Assembly: GCF_000379965.1 (NCBI RefSeq)
Contig: NZ_KB904333.1
Coordinates: forward strand, 124,001 to 188,000
From: Hoylesella nanceiensis DSM 19126 = JCM 15639
GTDB taxonomy: Bacteria > Bacteroidota > Bacteroidia > Bacteroidales > Bacteroidaceae
Length of the DNA stretch: 64,000 nt
Direction of reading: 5' to 3'
The position numbers were made by a program, and so were the translations under genes. This document shows positions 34,161-43,243 of the stretch, in pieces (the first letter of the stretch is position 1; every line of letters begins with the position of its first letter). The notes under the pieces were generated by a model. The model ran no database searches. It was not told the DNA's origin and saw only the letters and a list, made by a program, of their open reading frames with translations.

Positions 34161-35444
34161 ATGAATAAAATACAATACCTCATTATGGCACTATTTCTTT
34201 TTTGTGCTAGTGCCGTTAAGGCGCAATCTTTCGTTACGGTAGAGAACGGAAAGCTCTATCGTGACGGTAAACCCTACACCTTTATCGGAACAAACTATTG
34301 GTATGGAGCCATACTTGGATCGAAAGGAAAGGGCGGAAACAGAAAAAGACTGAACCGTGAACTAGACGAAATGAAACGCCTAGGCATAAACAATCTGCGC
34401 ATATTGGTGGGTAGTGACGGCGAAGAAGGAATCAAGTGGAAAGCATCTCCCGTGCTACAGCCTTCTCCAGGCGTGTATAACGATACCATATTAGATGGTC
34501 TCGACTATCTAATGTTGCAGCTTCAACGCCGTGGAATGGTAGCTGTGCTCTACCTAAACAACTCTTGGGAATGGAGTGGTGGCTATGGTTTTTACCTCGA
34601 AAACGCAGGTGGAGGCAAGGCACAACAGCCTAACGAGGTCGGATATTCTGCCTACGTTAAATACGCATCGCAATTTGCTACCAATCAAAAGGCGCAACAA
34701 CTCTTCTTCAATCACGTCAATTTCATTCTCAAACGCACTAATCGCTATACGGGAAAGCCCTACACGGACGATCCAGCTATTATGTCATGGCAGATTTGTA
34801 ACGAGCCACGTGCATTCGATAAGGCTGCACTTCCACAGTTCGAAGCATGGTTAGCTAAGACTGCATCCATAATGAAGAGCATTGATAAGCGACACTTAGT
34901 GAGCATAGGTTCAGAAGGAGCGTTCGGTTGTGAGGTCGATTATGATTCGTGGCAACGCATCTGTTCCGACCCAAATGTAGACTATTGCAACATACATATT
35001 TGGCCTTACAATTGGGGTTGGGCTAAGAAAGACTCGCTAATGCTAAATATGCAACGTGCCAAAGACCTCACAAAAGAGTATTTAGACCGCCATTTGGATA
35101 TCTGTGCTAAGATCAACAAGCCTCTAGTTATGGAAGAATTTGGTTATCCACGAGATGGCGTTTCTTTCTCTAAACAATCATCAACCACTGCTCGAGACGC
35201 CTATTACAGCTATGTATTCTCGCTATTAGCAGACGACTTAGCCAAGGGCGGATACTTACAGGGTTGTAACTTCTGGGGTTGGGGAGGTCATGCGCAACCC
35301 AAACACGAACAATGGGTGCCTGGAGACGACTATATGTGCGACCCACCACAAGAGCCACAGGGTCTTTACTCGGTGTTCTCAACAGACAAATCTACCATTA
35401 ATATCATAAAAGCGGGTATCGCTAATCTGCCAAAACGCAAATAA
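34161..35444 (+). CDS. GH5 endo-beta-1,4-mannanase (GH5_7-like)
   Basis: The 427-residue secreted enzyme has a signal peptide ending in AVKAQS. It has GTNYWYGAILG, NLRILVGSDG, the acid/base glutamate in WQICNEPR (Glu215), NIHIWPYNW and the nucleophile block VMEEFGYPRD (Glu325/326), the pattern of GH5 subfamily 7 beta-mannanases. It would cut beta-1,4-mannan chains outside the cytoplasm. It stands alone, without SusCD, between a thioredoxin-like gene and a defence-type gene, and has its own promoter module and terminator. Confidence 0.9.
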   Translation: MNKIQYLIMALFLFCASAVKAQSFVTVENGKLYRDGKPYTFIGTNYWYGAILGSKGKGGNRKRLNRELDEMKRLGINNLRILVGSDGEEGIKWKASPVLQPSPGVYNDTILDGLDYLMLQLQRRGMVAVLYLNNSWEWSGGYGFYLENAGGGKAQQPNEVGYSAYVKYASQFATNQKAQQLFFNHVNFILKRTNRYTGKPYTDDPAIMSWQICNEPRAFDKAALPQFEAWLAKTASIMKSIDKRHLVSIGSEGAFGCEVDYDSWQRICSDPNVDYCNIHIWPYNWGWAKKDSLMLNMQRAKDLTKEYLDRHLDICAKINKPLVMEEFGYPRDGVSFSKQSSTTARDAYYSYVFSLLADDLAKGGYLQGCNFWGWGGHAQPKHEQWVPGDDYMCDPPQEPQGLYSVFSTDKSTINIIKAGIANLPKRK

Positions 35445-35981
35445 TCAACACGACGAATACTCCCCTATCCTTTTGTTTAAAGGAAATATCAAGACATTTC
35501 GACAAAGAGAAAAGTGTAGTAAGAGCACTATCAATAAAACTAATAGCCACGCAAAGTTTGATTTTGCGTGGCTATTTTTCGTTTTGTTCAACAACTTATT
35601 TGAATGCCTTTACCACAACCAATGAGTCGTATTACATTCGGTAATTCAAACTTTCTTTCTATGAGTTCCATGAAATGGGGGCAATGACAGAAGTTATATA
35701 AATGGTGTTCTCAGTAATTTATACTGCTATTTTAAATTATGATCAAGGTGGGTTAGGATTCGAGAAAGGCAGTAATCCTGACAAGCCAGCTCTAAATCAG
35801 CCAACTTCTCTTGCTTCAACAGAAGAAAAGAGAAATAACCATGATGCATAAAGGGTATAAAAAGAGTGGGACTGTACCGACTAAGTGTACAGCCCCATTT
35901 TTCACCTTTTATAGTGCTAATAAAGCGACTAAAGTCTCTATCGGCACTTTCTTTGGTGCAAAGATAATGCTAATATCTGAA
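35445..35981. other. Gap after mannanase
   Basis: It holds the terminator at 35543-35580 and, further right, a weaker hairpin (35863-35874 with 35884-35895, then TTTTT) in AT-rich DNA. No convincing gene was seen. Confidence 0.5.
35543..35580 (+). terminator. Terminator of mannanase gene
   Basis: ATAGCCACGCAAA (35543-35555) pairs with TTTGCGTGGCTAT (35563-35575), followed by TTTTC. Confidence 0.88.
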
Positions 35982-36884
35982 TCAAACAAACATTTCTTTG
36001 ATATTTTTTATCCCAGTAGCTTCTGCTATTGTTTTTAAGACTTCTTCGTTATCGTTGTACTTATCAAATAATTCTACCAACTCTATCTTCAAATCAGCTT
36101 GACGATTCACAGATACAACTCCTGTCATATAGTAGATGACTTTGATTGCACCATAGAGTTTTTGATAGCTTTCACTATCCATTCTTCCCGCTGGACCTCG
36201 TCTTATAGAAGTTGGCAACGAAATATCATAAAGAGCTTTACCATGCGCACAATAGTTTCTTATTGTGAGAATAGCAGATAGATAGCTTTTAAAAACTATA
36301 AGTTTTCTAACTTTAAACTGCTCACTGATCGTTCTACGAACGGTTTCATCTCTGAGTGCTTTGAAAAGGTGTATAATACCTCCTAAAGTCATGAATTCTA
36401 GCGTTTTCCAAGCAGGAGCATACCTATCATTAATGTGATTTCTATGGTGTTGCTGAATTGCAGTAGCACACTTTAACTGATTATTATAGACTTTGTGATC
36501 AAACGTTCTAATGTATGCAGGAGTAACAACTACAGGATCAATAAACCATGTAGGAGAAGTTTTATTATTGTTTGATACATAGTAGATTATCAATGTTCTA
36601 AGATGAATTTCAATACGATTAAGATACTTAGAGAGAATACTTCTTAGGTTAAAGTCAAAGTAATACAACTTTACTATATGATCAAAGTTTGTCCCCTTTC
36701 GTAATTTATGAGTTCGGTTATTTTTACTTGGAAATGTATGTTCAAAAGGGAACCAATAGAAACCTAATCGATAATAACCAACATCGAGTAAAACTTCTCT
36801 GGCTTTTTTTTCATCATCAATACGCATTCCACGCTGACGGAGCAGTTTTATTTGTTCTTCTACGTTTATTGCTTGTCTTCCCAT
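35982..36884 (-). CDS. Abi_2 (AbiD/F-like) abortive infection protein
   Basis: The 300-residue protein has the Abi_2 layout: EEQIKLLRQRGMRI, VGYYRLGFYWFPFE, YYFDFNLRSILSKYLNRIEI, HLRTLIIYY, APAWKTLEFMTLGGI and the R-x4-H motif RNYCAH (Arg209, His214) of HEPN-type ribonucleases. Related lactococcal AbiD/AbiF proteins stop phage growth by abortive infection. It is a single gene with its own -7 element. All motif residues are present, so it may be active. It is a stand-alone defence gene between glycosidase genes. Confidence 0.85.
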   Translation of the reverse strand: MGRQAINVEEQIKLLRQRGMRIDDEKKAREVLLDVGYYRLGFYWFPFEHTFPSKNNRTHKLRKGTNFDHIVKLYYFDFNLRSILSKYLNRIEIHLRTLIIYYVSNNNKTSPTWFIDPVVVTPAYIRTFDHKVYNNQLKCATAIQQHHRNHINDRYAPAWKTLEFMTLGGIIHLFKALRDETVRRTISEQFKVRKLIVFKSYLSAILTIRNYCAHGKALYDISLPTSIRRGPAGRMDSESYQKLYGAIKVIYYMTGVVSVNRQADLKIELVELFDKYNDNEEVLKTIAEATGIKNIKEMFV

Positions 36885-37322
36885 ACAAAATTCTTTTCTG
36901 CAAATATAATAAAAAAATAGTAATTTTACATTATATATATTTGATTATTTATCTCTTTACCCCATTATACACTAATAAAATTTTGTTTGAGCACGTCATC
37001 ATTTTCGGATCTCAGAAGACTACTATCCTCTTGTAATTTTCTCTTTTTTCAACACAAAGATAAGATAAGAACACATCAAAGTTTATTTAATAGTATCTTG
37101 TGAAAATAAAGTAAACTACTACAAATACATCTACATTTTGTCAATATTTTTTCATTTTATTTTACAATGGCTTTTATATCCTCACCTCTCCTCCTTCAAT
37201 TCCCCAAAGATATCGATTATTAAAAAATTGATTACAACCGACTATAAATACAACCTCAATCAAAAAAGAGTCTATCTTATTAAATATTTTTCATTCCAAC
37301 AAATAACAATATTTACTCCCCC
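36885..37322. other. AT-rich gap
   Basis: It contains the promoter of the Abi gene at its left end. No other gene or clear structure was seen. Confidence 0.4.
36901..36908 (-). promoter_or_regulatory. Promoter -7 element of the Abi gene
   Basis: TATATTTG on the minus strand, 16 bases before the start codon. Confidence 0.6.
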
Positions 37323-38609
37323 TCACCCCACCTTCGAAGCACCACGAAGGAAATCGGGAATGAGGACAGGTGCAGAGCCATTCTCAATAGATAGCTTTGA
37401 GAGTTCAGCAATGCAACACCATTCAGCCAAGTCGTACACATCCATATCCAAAGGCAAGCCTTGTTGCAAGCATTGAGCCAAGCGCAAGTCCATAAAGTAC
37501 GACATTCCGCCACGTGAGTCGAGTTGTTTAGCTATCTTCATTGTTTCTTGAGAGAAGGCTGGAGCATAGCGATTGAGTAACGTTTCTATTTGTGAAGCAG
37601 TCAAAGGCGCATTACAATCGTCGAGTTCAAGTCCCACTTTAGCGGCAGACTCGGGACTTAAGAGCACTTCAGGAATAGGATATTTGGCTACATATCCTTG
37701 CGTTCCAACCGCCTGAAACATACGATTATAAGGTCGTGGAGTCATTACATTATGCTGAATAAGAATCGTTTTGCCCTTCACCGTGCGTATCATTGTAGAC
37801 GTTTGATCGCCATTCGCAAAACTATTGCAAGTCTCTCCCATCACCTCTTGATATATCTGTTGGCCTAAAAAAGCATCGGTCTGCATGGCAGTGAGATAGT
37901 GCATGCGGTCGGTTCGGTGTATATCAAGCAACCTACAAGCAGGTCCTATGCTGTGTGTGGGATAAACATCACCACAATTACGACTTGTATATTCCATTCG
38001 CCAAGGCGTCCAACGATTGCCAAGAGGGTGCGCATAACCACCCTCCACATGCACCAGTTCGCCCAATAAGCCTTCTCGAACCATCTCAAGAACAGCCATT
38101 TCAAAATGATCGTACACAGCATTCTCGAGCATCATGCAGTGTTTTTGCGTGCGTTCTGCCGTATCTACCAACTCCCAAATATCCTTTAAAGTGAGAGCAG
38201 CAGGCACTTCCACCGCCACACACTTACCTTGTTCCATCGCATAAACCGCTATTGGCACATGCGAAAGCCAGTCGGTGCATATATAAACAAGGTCTATTGC
38301 CTGCTCTTTGCATAAGTCGAGGTAGCCATTTTCGCCCCAAAACACAGCAGGACGAGGCCTTCCTAATTGCTCAACATGCTGTGCAACCTCATCAGTCACT
38401 TGCTTTGAAGCATCGCAAACCGCAACAATTTCGACATCAGGAATATGACACCAGCGTGTAACAGCCATCTGTCCACGTGCTCCCACACCCACAAAAGCCA
38501 CTTTTAATTGAGGCATTGGGGCAAGAGTTAACGATAAAACATCACGCTGACCAGCCAAACGAGCTGGGATAAATGTTTCTAACGGGCGTGTTGCAGGCAT
38601 CATTTCCAT
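37323..38609 (-). CDS. GH109-like glycosidase / Gfo-Idh-MocA protein
   Basis: The protein has a Rossmann fold (PQLKVAFVGVGARGQMAV, IVAVCDASKQ) and the GH109 hallmarks EVPAALTL, MLENAVYDHFEM, EGGYAHPL and CGDVYPTHSIGP (His219, the proposed catalytic His). GH109 enzymes remove alpha-GalNAc, such as the blood-group A determinant, by an NAD-dependent mechanism. I start at the ATG at 38609 (MEMMPATRP), because the -7 element TATATTTG lies at 38635-38642; the longer frame to 38714 would begin upstream of it. With this start there is no signal peptide, which is odd for a glycan-stripping enzyme. A plain oxidoreductase remains possible. Confidence 0.85.
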   Translation of the reverse strand: MEMMPATRPLETFIPARLAGQRDVLSLTLAPMPQLKVAFVGVGARGQMAVTRWCHIPDVEIVAVCDASKQVTDEVAQHVEQLGRPRPAVFWGENGYLDLCKEQAIDLVYICTDWLSHVPIAVYAMEQGKCVAVEVPAALTLKDIWELVDTAERTQKHCMMLENAVYDHFEMAVLEMVREGLLGELVHVEGGYAHPLGNRWTPWRMEYTSRNCGDVYPTHSIGPACRLLDIHRTDRMHYLTAMQTDAFLGQQIYQEVMGETCNSFANGDQTSTMIRTVKGKTILIQHNVMTPRPYNRMFQAVGTQGYVAKYPIPEVLLSPESAAKVGLELDDCNAPLTASQIETLLNRYAPAFSQETMKIAKQLDSRGGMSYFMDLRLAQCLQQGLPLDMDVYDLAEWCCIAELSKLSIENGSAPVLIPDFLRGASKVG

Positions 38610-38634
38610 TGTAATTGTGTTTTTTATTCTACTG

Positions 38635-38642
38635 CAAATATA
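38635..38642 (-). promoter_or_regulatory. Promoter -7 element of the GH109-like gene
   Basis: TATATTTG on the minus strand, 25 bases before the chosen ATG; it decides the start. Confidence 0.65.
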
Positions 38643-38740
38643 CCTAAAAAAGTGAGAAAGAGGAAAGATGAAAGGCGAAAAAGCTAATTTAAATATTTGC
38701 TTTATAAGTTGCATAAAACCAAATAGTTACCAAACACGCA

Positions 38741-38828
38741 ACTAAAAGGCGTGCTATTGGCTTTTAAAAGGACAACTATTACACATCAAAAGGACTGCTA
38801 TTAGACCTCAATTAGAATGTAATTAGCA
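38741..38828. repeat. 22-bp-period repeat array 1
   Basis: Three units with the word AAAAGG-x-(3)-CTATT start at 38741, 38763 and 38785, exactly 22 bp apart, and a weaker fourth unit follows. Related arrays are at 50357, 54577 and 57378. Confidence 0.65.
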
Positions 38829-39103
38829 CACAAGAAAATAGCATCTAAACGAATACCAAAATCTTTTTCATACCCATTGCGCAAAATATTAGCTTCTACT
38901 TATCATTTAAAAAAGACTTACGAATAGAAATATACATCAAGCTTCACTTTTCAATTTGTCTGTATAAAGATAAGGAATATCAAGGTAAAACATACTACAT
39001 ACAATAAGCTTTCAGATACCATATTTAGAAGAAATAGAAAATTTACAAAACATATAGATTATATATTTATTATTTATTTATTGGCTTCAAAAGCTATTTT
39101 GAG

Positions 39104-39111
39104 TAATTTTG
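39104..39111 (+). promoter_or_regulatory. Promoter -7 element of the R-x4-H gene
   Basis: TAATTTTG matches TAnnTTTG and overlaps the upstream in-frame TTG at 39109, which therefore cannot be the start; the ATG at 39133 follows. Confidence 0.55.
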
Positions 39112-39132
39112 CGTAAACTAAAAACAGAAACT

Positions 39133-39975
39133 ATGCTTAAAGAAATTAGAGATGAAGTCTATGAAGTTATTATAACAACAATGGAGCAAATTCGTAATCA
39201 AGATAATCTATCATTTATTTTATTTATTGGTCGTGGTGATATAATAGAAGGTCTCAAAGCTCAACGTGGAACAAATTGCGTTGTAGACTATGAAATTGAT
39301 AAATACTACGATGAGACTCGTAAAGGTTTTTATCTTCGTTACTTAAATAGAAATTATTATCAAGAAGGCTTTCACTATGAGGGTACAAGTGGAATTGATG
39401 ATCTTTCGATAGAAATGATGATCTATTCCCACCTCTGGGAGTCTGTATATTTCCTCAAATCGTTGTATCGTTTGACTAATATTCTTACAGGTAAAGGATA
39501 CAAATGGAATGTAACAATTCCCGAATATAAAAGACACAACTTCATTGTTGACGAAATAATAAACCCCTTAAAGCAAAAAGATTCAAAACTTGGAGCTATT
39601 ATTGAGAAAGGTTATTGTTCTATCATTCGTAATGCTTTTGCTCATGCGTTATACGATGTGGATACAAATTCTAAAGAAATACAAACAAGGACACGCCAAA
39701 ACACTAAAATATATACGTTTGAAGAATTCCAAAAGAAATTTCTATACTCCATTTTTTTAATGGATTTACTAAAAAAGTCATCAGAAGAATATCATTATGA
39801 CGAATGCCTAAAGAATGGAGCTGTAACTGATGTATTCAAAAGTCCCGAAGGAGTAGATATCCAAGTATTCGGATATATCACTGGAGATAGCGAAAAAATA
39901 TATTCTGAATTTGAAATTAAACTACATAAAAATATATCTAAATCACAAACATCTCCCACCATTATACACCAATAA
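39133..39975 (+). CDS. Uncharacterised protein with HEPN-like R-x4-H motif
   Basis: The 280-residue soluble protein is mainly helical. A central MIYSHLWESVYFLKSLYRLT segment is followed by IIRNAFAHALYD with R-x4-H (Arg166, His171), the active-site motif of HEPN ribonucleases. The C-terminal ~60 residues form a separate beta-rich part. I do not recognise a named family; the HEPN idea rests on this motif and its helical setting. The gene is single, with its own promoter, between GH109-like and GH29 genes, and two other defence-like genes lie within 3 kb. A role in phage defence is a guess. Confidence 0.65.
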   Translation: MLKEIRDEVYEVIITTMEQIRNQDNLSFILFIGRGDIIEGLKAQRGTNCVVDYEIDKYYDETRKGFYLRYLNRNYYQEGFHYEGTSGIDDLSIEMMIYSHLWESVYFLKSLYRLTNILTGKGYKWNVTIPEYKRHNFIVDEIINPLKQKDSKLGAIIEKGYCSIIRNAFAHALYDVDTNSKEIQTRTRQNTKIYTFEEFQKKFLYSIFLMDLLKKSSEEYHYDECLKNGAVTDVFKSPEGVDIQVFGYITGDSEKIYSEFEIKLHKNISKSQTSPTIIHQ

Positions 39976-40083
39976 ATCTGTTTGACACATCACAAAGAGT
40001 ACCTTCACTCTCTTCTTCTATACTCTCAATACAATCTAATCCACATTTTAAAGAAATTCGATATCTATATGCTGAACTTTCAT

Positions 40084-40091
40084 TATATTTG
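40084..40091 (+). promoter_or_regulatory. Promoter -7 element of the GH29 gene
   Basis: TATATTTG, 30 bases before the start codon. Confidence 0.65.
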
Positions 40092-40121
40092 TATGCAGAT
40101 ATCTAAACAATCAATTCTGAC

Positions 40122-41423
40122 ATGAAAAAAACTTTACTAATCGTTGCAACCCTGCTGATGAATTATGTCGGCATGGCACAAACATCTTATCAACCATCGG
40201 CAGAAAATCTTAAAGCACGTGAACAATTTCAAGACCAAAAGTTTGGAGTTTTCTTGCACTGGGGGCTCTATTCTATGATGGGTGTAACCGAATGGATTAT
40301 GACCAACAGAGACATTCACTATCAAGAATATCCTAAATTGGCCAAAACTTTCTACCCTTCGGAGTTCGATGCCGATGCTTGGATAAGCGCAATTAAAGCT
40401 GCTGGAGCTAAGTATATCACCATTACCACACGTCATCACGATGGTTTCTCGCTCTTTAAAACAGCAACAAGTAGCTACAACTCAGTTGATGGCACTCCAT
40501 TTAAGCGAGATATCATCAAGGAATTGGCAGAAGCTTGCAAGCGACACGGCATTAAGTTGCATCTCTACTACTCACATTTGGATTGGGGAAGAGAAGATTA
40601 TCCAGTAGGAAGAACGGGCCGTGGCACTGGAAGACCAAAAGAAAAGGCTAATTGGCCAAGTTACTTTAATTTTATGAACACACAATTAACCGAGCTACTC
40701 ACCAACTATGGCGAGGTAGGAGCTATTTGGTTCGATGGTTGGTGGGATCATGATAACGACGCAAAGCCTTTCGATTGGCAGTTAGAAGAGCAGTATGGCA
40801 TCATTCATAAGCTACAACCACAATGCCTCATCGGCAACAATCACCACACAACTCCTTTCCCTGGAGAGGATATTCAGATATTTGAACGTGACCTACCAGG
40901 TGAGAATAAGGCGGGATTATCGGGACAAGACATCAGTCGTTTGCCTTTAGAATCGTGCCAAACCATCAACGAGCACTGGGGATATTCAATCACAGACAGC
41001 AACTATAAATCAGGAAAAGAGTTGATTCAGATGCTTGTTCGGGCTGCAGGAAAGAACGCAAACCTACTTCTTAACATTGGTCCTGAACCCGGAGGAGCGC
41101 TTCCTTCATTGGCACTCGACCGCTTAAAGACTATCGGTGAGTGGTTGAATAAATATGGAGAGACCATCTATGGCACTCGTGGTGGTATCGTTGGTCCTCA
41201 CGATTGGGGTGTTAGTACACAGCGAGGAAACAAACTTTATATTCATATTATGAACTGCATGGACTCTAGTTTGTTCATTCCAACAGGCAACCACAAGGTT
41301 AAATCTGCCGTTGTTTATGGCACTAACAAACGAATTAACTTCACTAAGACAGGCAAGGGCATCACCCTTAACCTCGATACTGTGCCCACCGACATTGATT
41401 ATATCGTTGAACTAAGTCTGTAA
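40122..41423 (+). CDS. GH29 alpha-L-fucosidase
   Basis: The 433-residue secreted enzyme has a signal peptide (ATLLMNYVGMAQ). GH29 features: FGVFLHWGLYSMMGVTEWIM, ITTRHHDGFSLF, LHLYYSHLDWG, the nucleophile in GAIWFDGWWD (Asp205) and INEHWGYSITDSNYKS, LLNIGPEPGG. It releases alpha-fucose with retention, complementing the inverting alpha-1,2-specific GH95 enzymes. The length is that of the catalytic domain plus a short C-terminal beta-domain, without an extra carbohydrate-binding module. It is monocistronic, with a clear promoter and a strong terminator. Confidence 0.94.
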   Translation: MKKTLLIVATLLMNYVGMAQTSYQPSAENLKAREQFQDQKFGVFLHWGLYSMMGVTEWIMTNRDIHYQEYPKLAKTFYPSEFDADAWISAIKAAGAKYITITTRHHDGFSLFKTATSSYNSVDGTPFKRDIIKELAEACKRHGIKLHLYYSHLDWGREDYPVGRTGRGTGRPKEKANWPSYFNFMNTQLTELLTNYGEVGAIWFDGWWDHDNDAKPFDWQLEEQYGIIHKLQPQCLIGNNHHTTPFPGEDIQIFERDLPGENKAGLSGQDISRLPLESCQTINEHWGYSITDSNYKSGKELIQMLVRAAGKNANLLLNIGPEPGGALPSLALDRLKTIGEWLNKYGETIYGTRGGIVGPHDWGVSTQRGNKLYIHIMNCMDSSLFIPTGNHKVKSAVVYGTNKRINFTKTGKGITLNLDTVPTDIDYIVELSL

Positions 41424-41453
41424 TGCAGATTTTCAAAGGCATTATTCATAACA

Positions 41454-41495
41454 AATCCGCAGCAACCAAAGTGTTGCTGCGGATTATACTTTTTT
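41454..41495 (+). terminator. Terminator of the GH29 gene
   Basis: A perfect 13-bp stem, AATCCGCAGCAAC (41454-41466) with GTTGCTGCGGATT (41473-41485), is followed by ATACTTTTTTT. Confidence 0.92.
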
Positions 41496-41619
41496 TATGG
41501 CGAATTTATCTTTATCACTTATAAAGATAAAAGAATAGACAAATAAGGCTATTTTCTACCAAGTAGCTGTCACAGAGATCGAGATCTCAAAAAAAGATAA
41601 GAGTACTGCATACAAAGAT

Positions 41620-42471
41620 TTACATCTTAAAATTCTCAATATATGATACTTCTAGTTCTTCTGCAAGCAATCTTTCTTGAGAAGACAATTCTCTTGCGAT
41701 AAGTAAGATAACTTTAATTTCTGTTTTTCTACATTCAATCCTTTTAAAAGCCTCCATAACAGCTTGATATTTTACACACTGAAAAATACCACGAATTATG
41801 TCTAGTTCAGGAGAACTACTGGGTTTTACTTCTATCGCAACATGAGTTCCGTCTCCAAGTTCAAAAAATACATCAAGTCTATCCCCTGAAGGTAACGTGT
41901 ATTCTGTTTCTGTAAGAACTATATTTTGTAATTTAAGTTTCTCAGGATGGTGACATATATATTCCTTTAAAGTCTTATGTTCTATCCCTTCACCACCATA
42001 ACCACATTGCATATTTTTGATAGCATCTAATTGTTTTTGTGGTAAAAGTATAGCATTTTTCAACCCTAACTCGTGCAAGACCTCATCCCATTTAGAATAG
42101 TTGTATGCACTATCATTTATACCTGCAATAAATATCTTTTTCTCAATATCTGAAAGATTTCCATAATTAGGGTATACAAATTCGAAACCATGAGAGGGAA
42201 TATCTGTTTTGGAGCTTTTAACCAGGGCATTAGGTGTTGGAACATCTTTATAACCTTTTATTTTTCTGACTTCTCGTAACACCAATTCAACATTCCCAAG
42301 TATACTTCCTATGCCAGAATAACGTGTATAACCCAAAGCAGAAATCAAGTCTCCATAAGTCTTATTAGTAGCTCGACGCTTAGCCCAACCTACAAGAATT
42401 GGAATAGTTTTTCTTACTAACTCCTGTGAGCGAGGAGTACCTACGACTGAATTAATAATATCTTTTTTCAT
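41620..42471 (-). CDS. PD-(D/E)XK-like nuclease with N-terminal winged-helix module
   Basis: The 283-residue protein has two parts. Residues ~15-95 (ILVGWAKRRATNKTYGDLIS, LGYTRYSGIGSILGNVELV) look like a small DNA-binding module often placed before restriction-like domains. Residues ~160-245 carry the nuclease pattern: Glu164 (GIEHKTLKEY), Asp200 (GDRLDVFFEL), Glu214-x-Lys216 (AIEVKPS) and Lys234-Tyr235. The family name is not known to me. No methylase is next to it, so it is not an ordinary restriction enzyme pair; a DNA-repair or defence nuclease is likely. It is convergent with the GH29 gene. Confidence 0.72.
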   Translation of the reverse strand: MKKDIINSVVGTPRSQELVRKTIPILVGWAKRRATNKTYGDLISALGYTRYSGIGSILGNVELVLREVRKIKGYKDVPTPNALVKSSKTDIPSHGFEFVYPNYGNLSDIEKKIFIAGINDSAYNYSKWDEVLHELGLKNAILLPQKQLDAIKNMQCGYGGEGIEHKTLKEYICHHPEKLKLQNIVLTETEYTLPSGDRLDVFFELGDGTHVAIEVKPSSSPELDIIRGIFQCVKYQAVMEAFKRIECRKTEIKVILLIARELSSQERLLAEELEVSYIENFKM

Positions 42472-42833
42472 TATTATATAGTTTTTTTATAATTGTTTTC
42501 ACTGCATATGCATATTTTCTATCTTGTTATTACCTCAAAGCATTACAAAACAACCTTGCCGATATACTAGTAGTTTAGACATTCTATTTGTTATAGTGTT
42601 GGAGATAAATTAAAGAAATGAAATTGTTTACCGTAGTTTCATATACGAGTAGACATATTAATTATTCTTCTATAGATTTATGCACAATCCATAATTTTAT
42701 GACTATTACAAATATACTTTATTTCTCATATTAAACCAAACATATCCATTAAAAATAAAAAAAATAGCCTCATTTTATCTATAAATGCCTCTTTAGCTTT
42801 TACTTTAGTTGTTTTTTGCTTATCATTCCTCCT
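42472..42833. other. AT-rich gap
   Basis: No gene, promoter consensus or hairpin stands out in this ~360-base stretch. Confidence 0.4.
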
Positions 42834-43139
42834 CTATTCCATTTCCTTCTGCGGTCTATTCATCGAAGGATTAGATTCTAAAAAGACTACAGATATAGTG
42901 TCAGAGACCTGCAAACCTGAGGTTTCTGACGCAAAACCGATATAATCTTGATTTTGATAAGAGAACTTATAGCGAAGAACTGGATACGAAGTCTTTCCCG
43001 TTATTCGCTCTTCTATAACCGCTTTCGTGTTCATTGTATTTCCAAATCTCAATAAAATATCGGTTATAAACGAACGATATACTACATAAGATAGTCCTCC
43101 AAGGATAATAATTCCTGCAATATATTTCTTTATTTTCAT
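42834..43139 (-). CDS. Small single-pass membrane protein, DUF3592-like
   Basis: The 101-residue protein has one N-terminal membrane helix (IAGIIILGGLSYVVYRSF) and a small outward beta-domain with YPVLRYKFSYQNQDYIGFAS and ISVVFLESNPS, the pattern of DUF3592-type proteins. Function is unknown. It lies downstream of the AraC regulator on the same strand with a ~100-base gap, so a joint transcript is possible but not required. Confidence 0.6.
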   Translation of the reverse strand: MKIKKYIAGIIILGGLSYVVYRSFITDILLRFGNTMNTKAVIEERITGKTSYPVLRYKFSYQNQDYIGFASETSGLQVSDTISVVFLESNPSMNRPQKEME

Positions 43140-43243
43140 ATTTATATGCCTCGAATAGCTGTCATTTTTATAAGAAATTCCATTATACTCCTTGCCTTAG
43201 TACAATATCCTCCACACCTAAAAATGCATTAAGAGAACTACAA

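Larger units (their letters stand above)
38610..39132. other. Divergent promoter gap with 22-bp array
   Basis: The gap holds promoters for the GH109-like gene (left) and the R-x4-H protein (right) and the 22-bp-period repeat at 38741-38828. Otherwise it is AT-rich without a gene. Confidence 0.5.

Noticed and set aside
37138-37476. Plus-strand frame across the end of the GH109-like gene
   Set aside because: Half is AT-rich intergenic DNA and half is the antisense of the conserved GH109-like C-terminus.
38610-38714. N-terminal extension of the GH109-like protein with a hydrophobic stretch
   Set aside because: A strong TATATTTG element at 38635-38642 implies transcription starts downstream of the extension's start codon.
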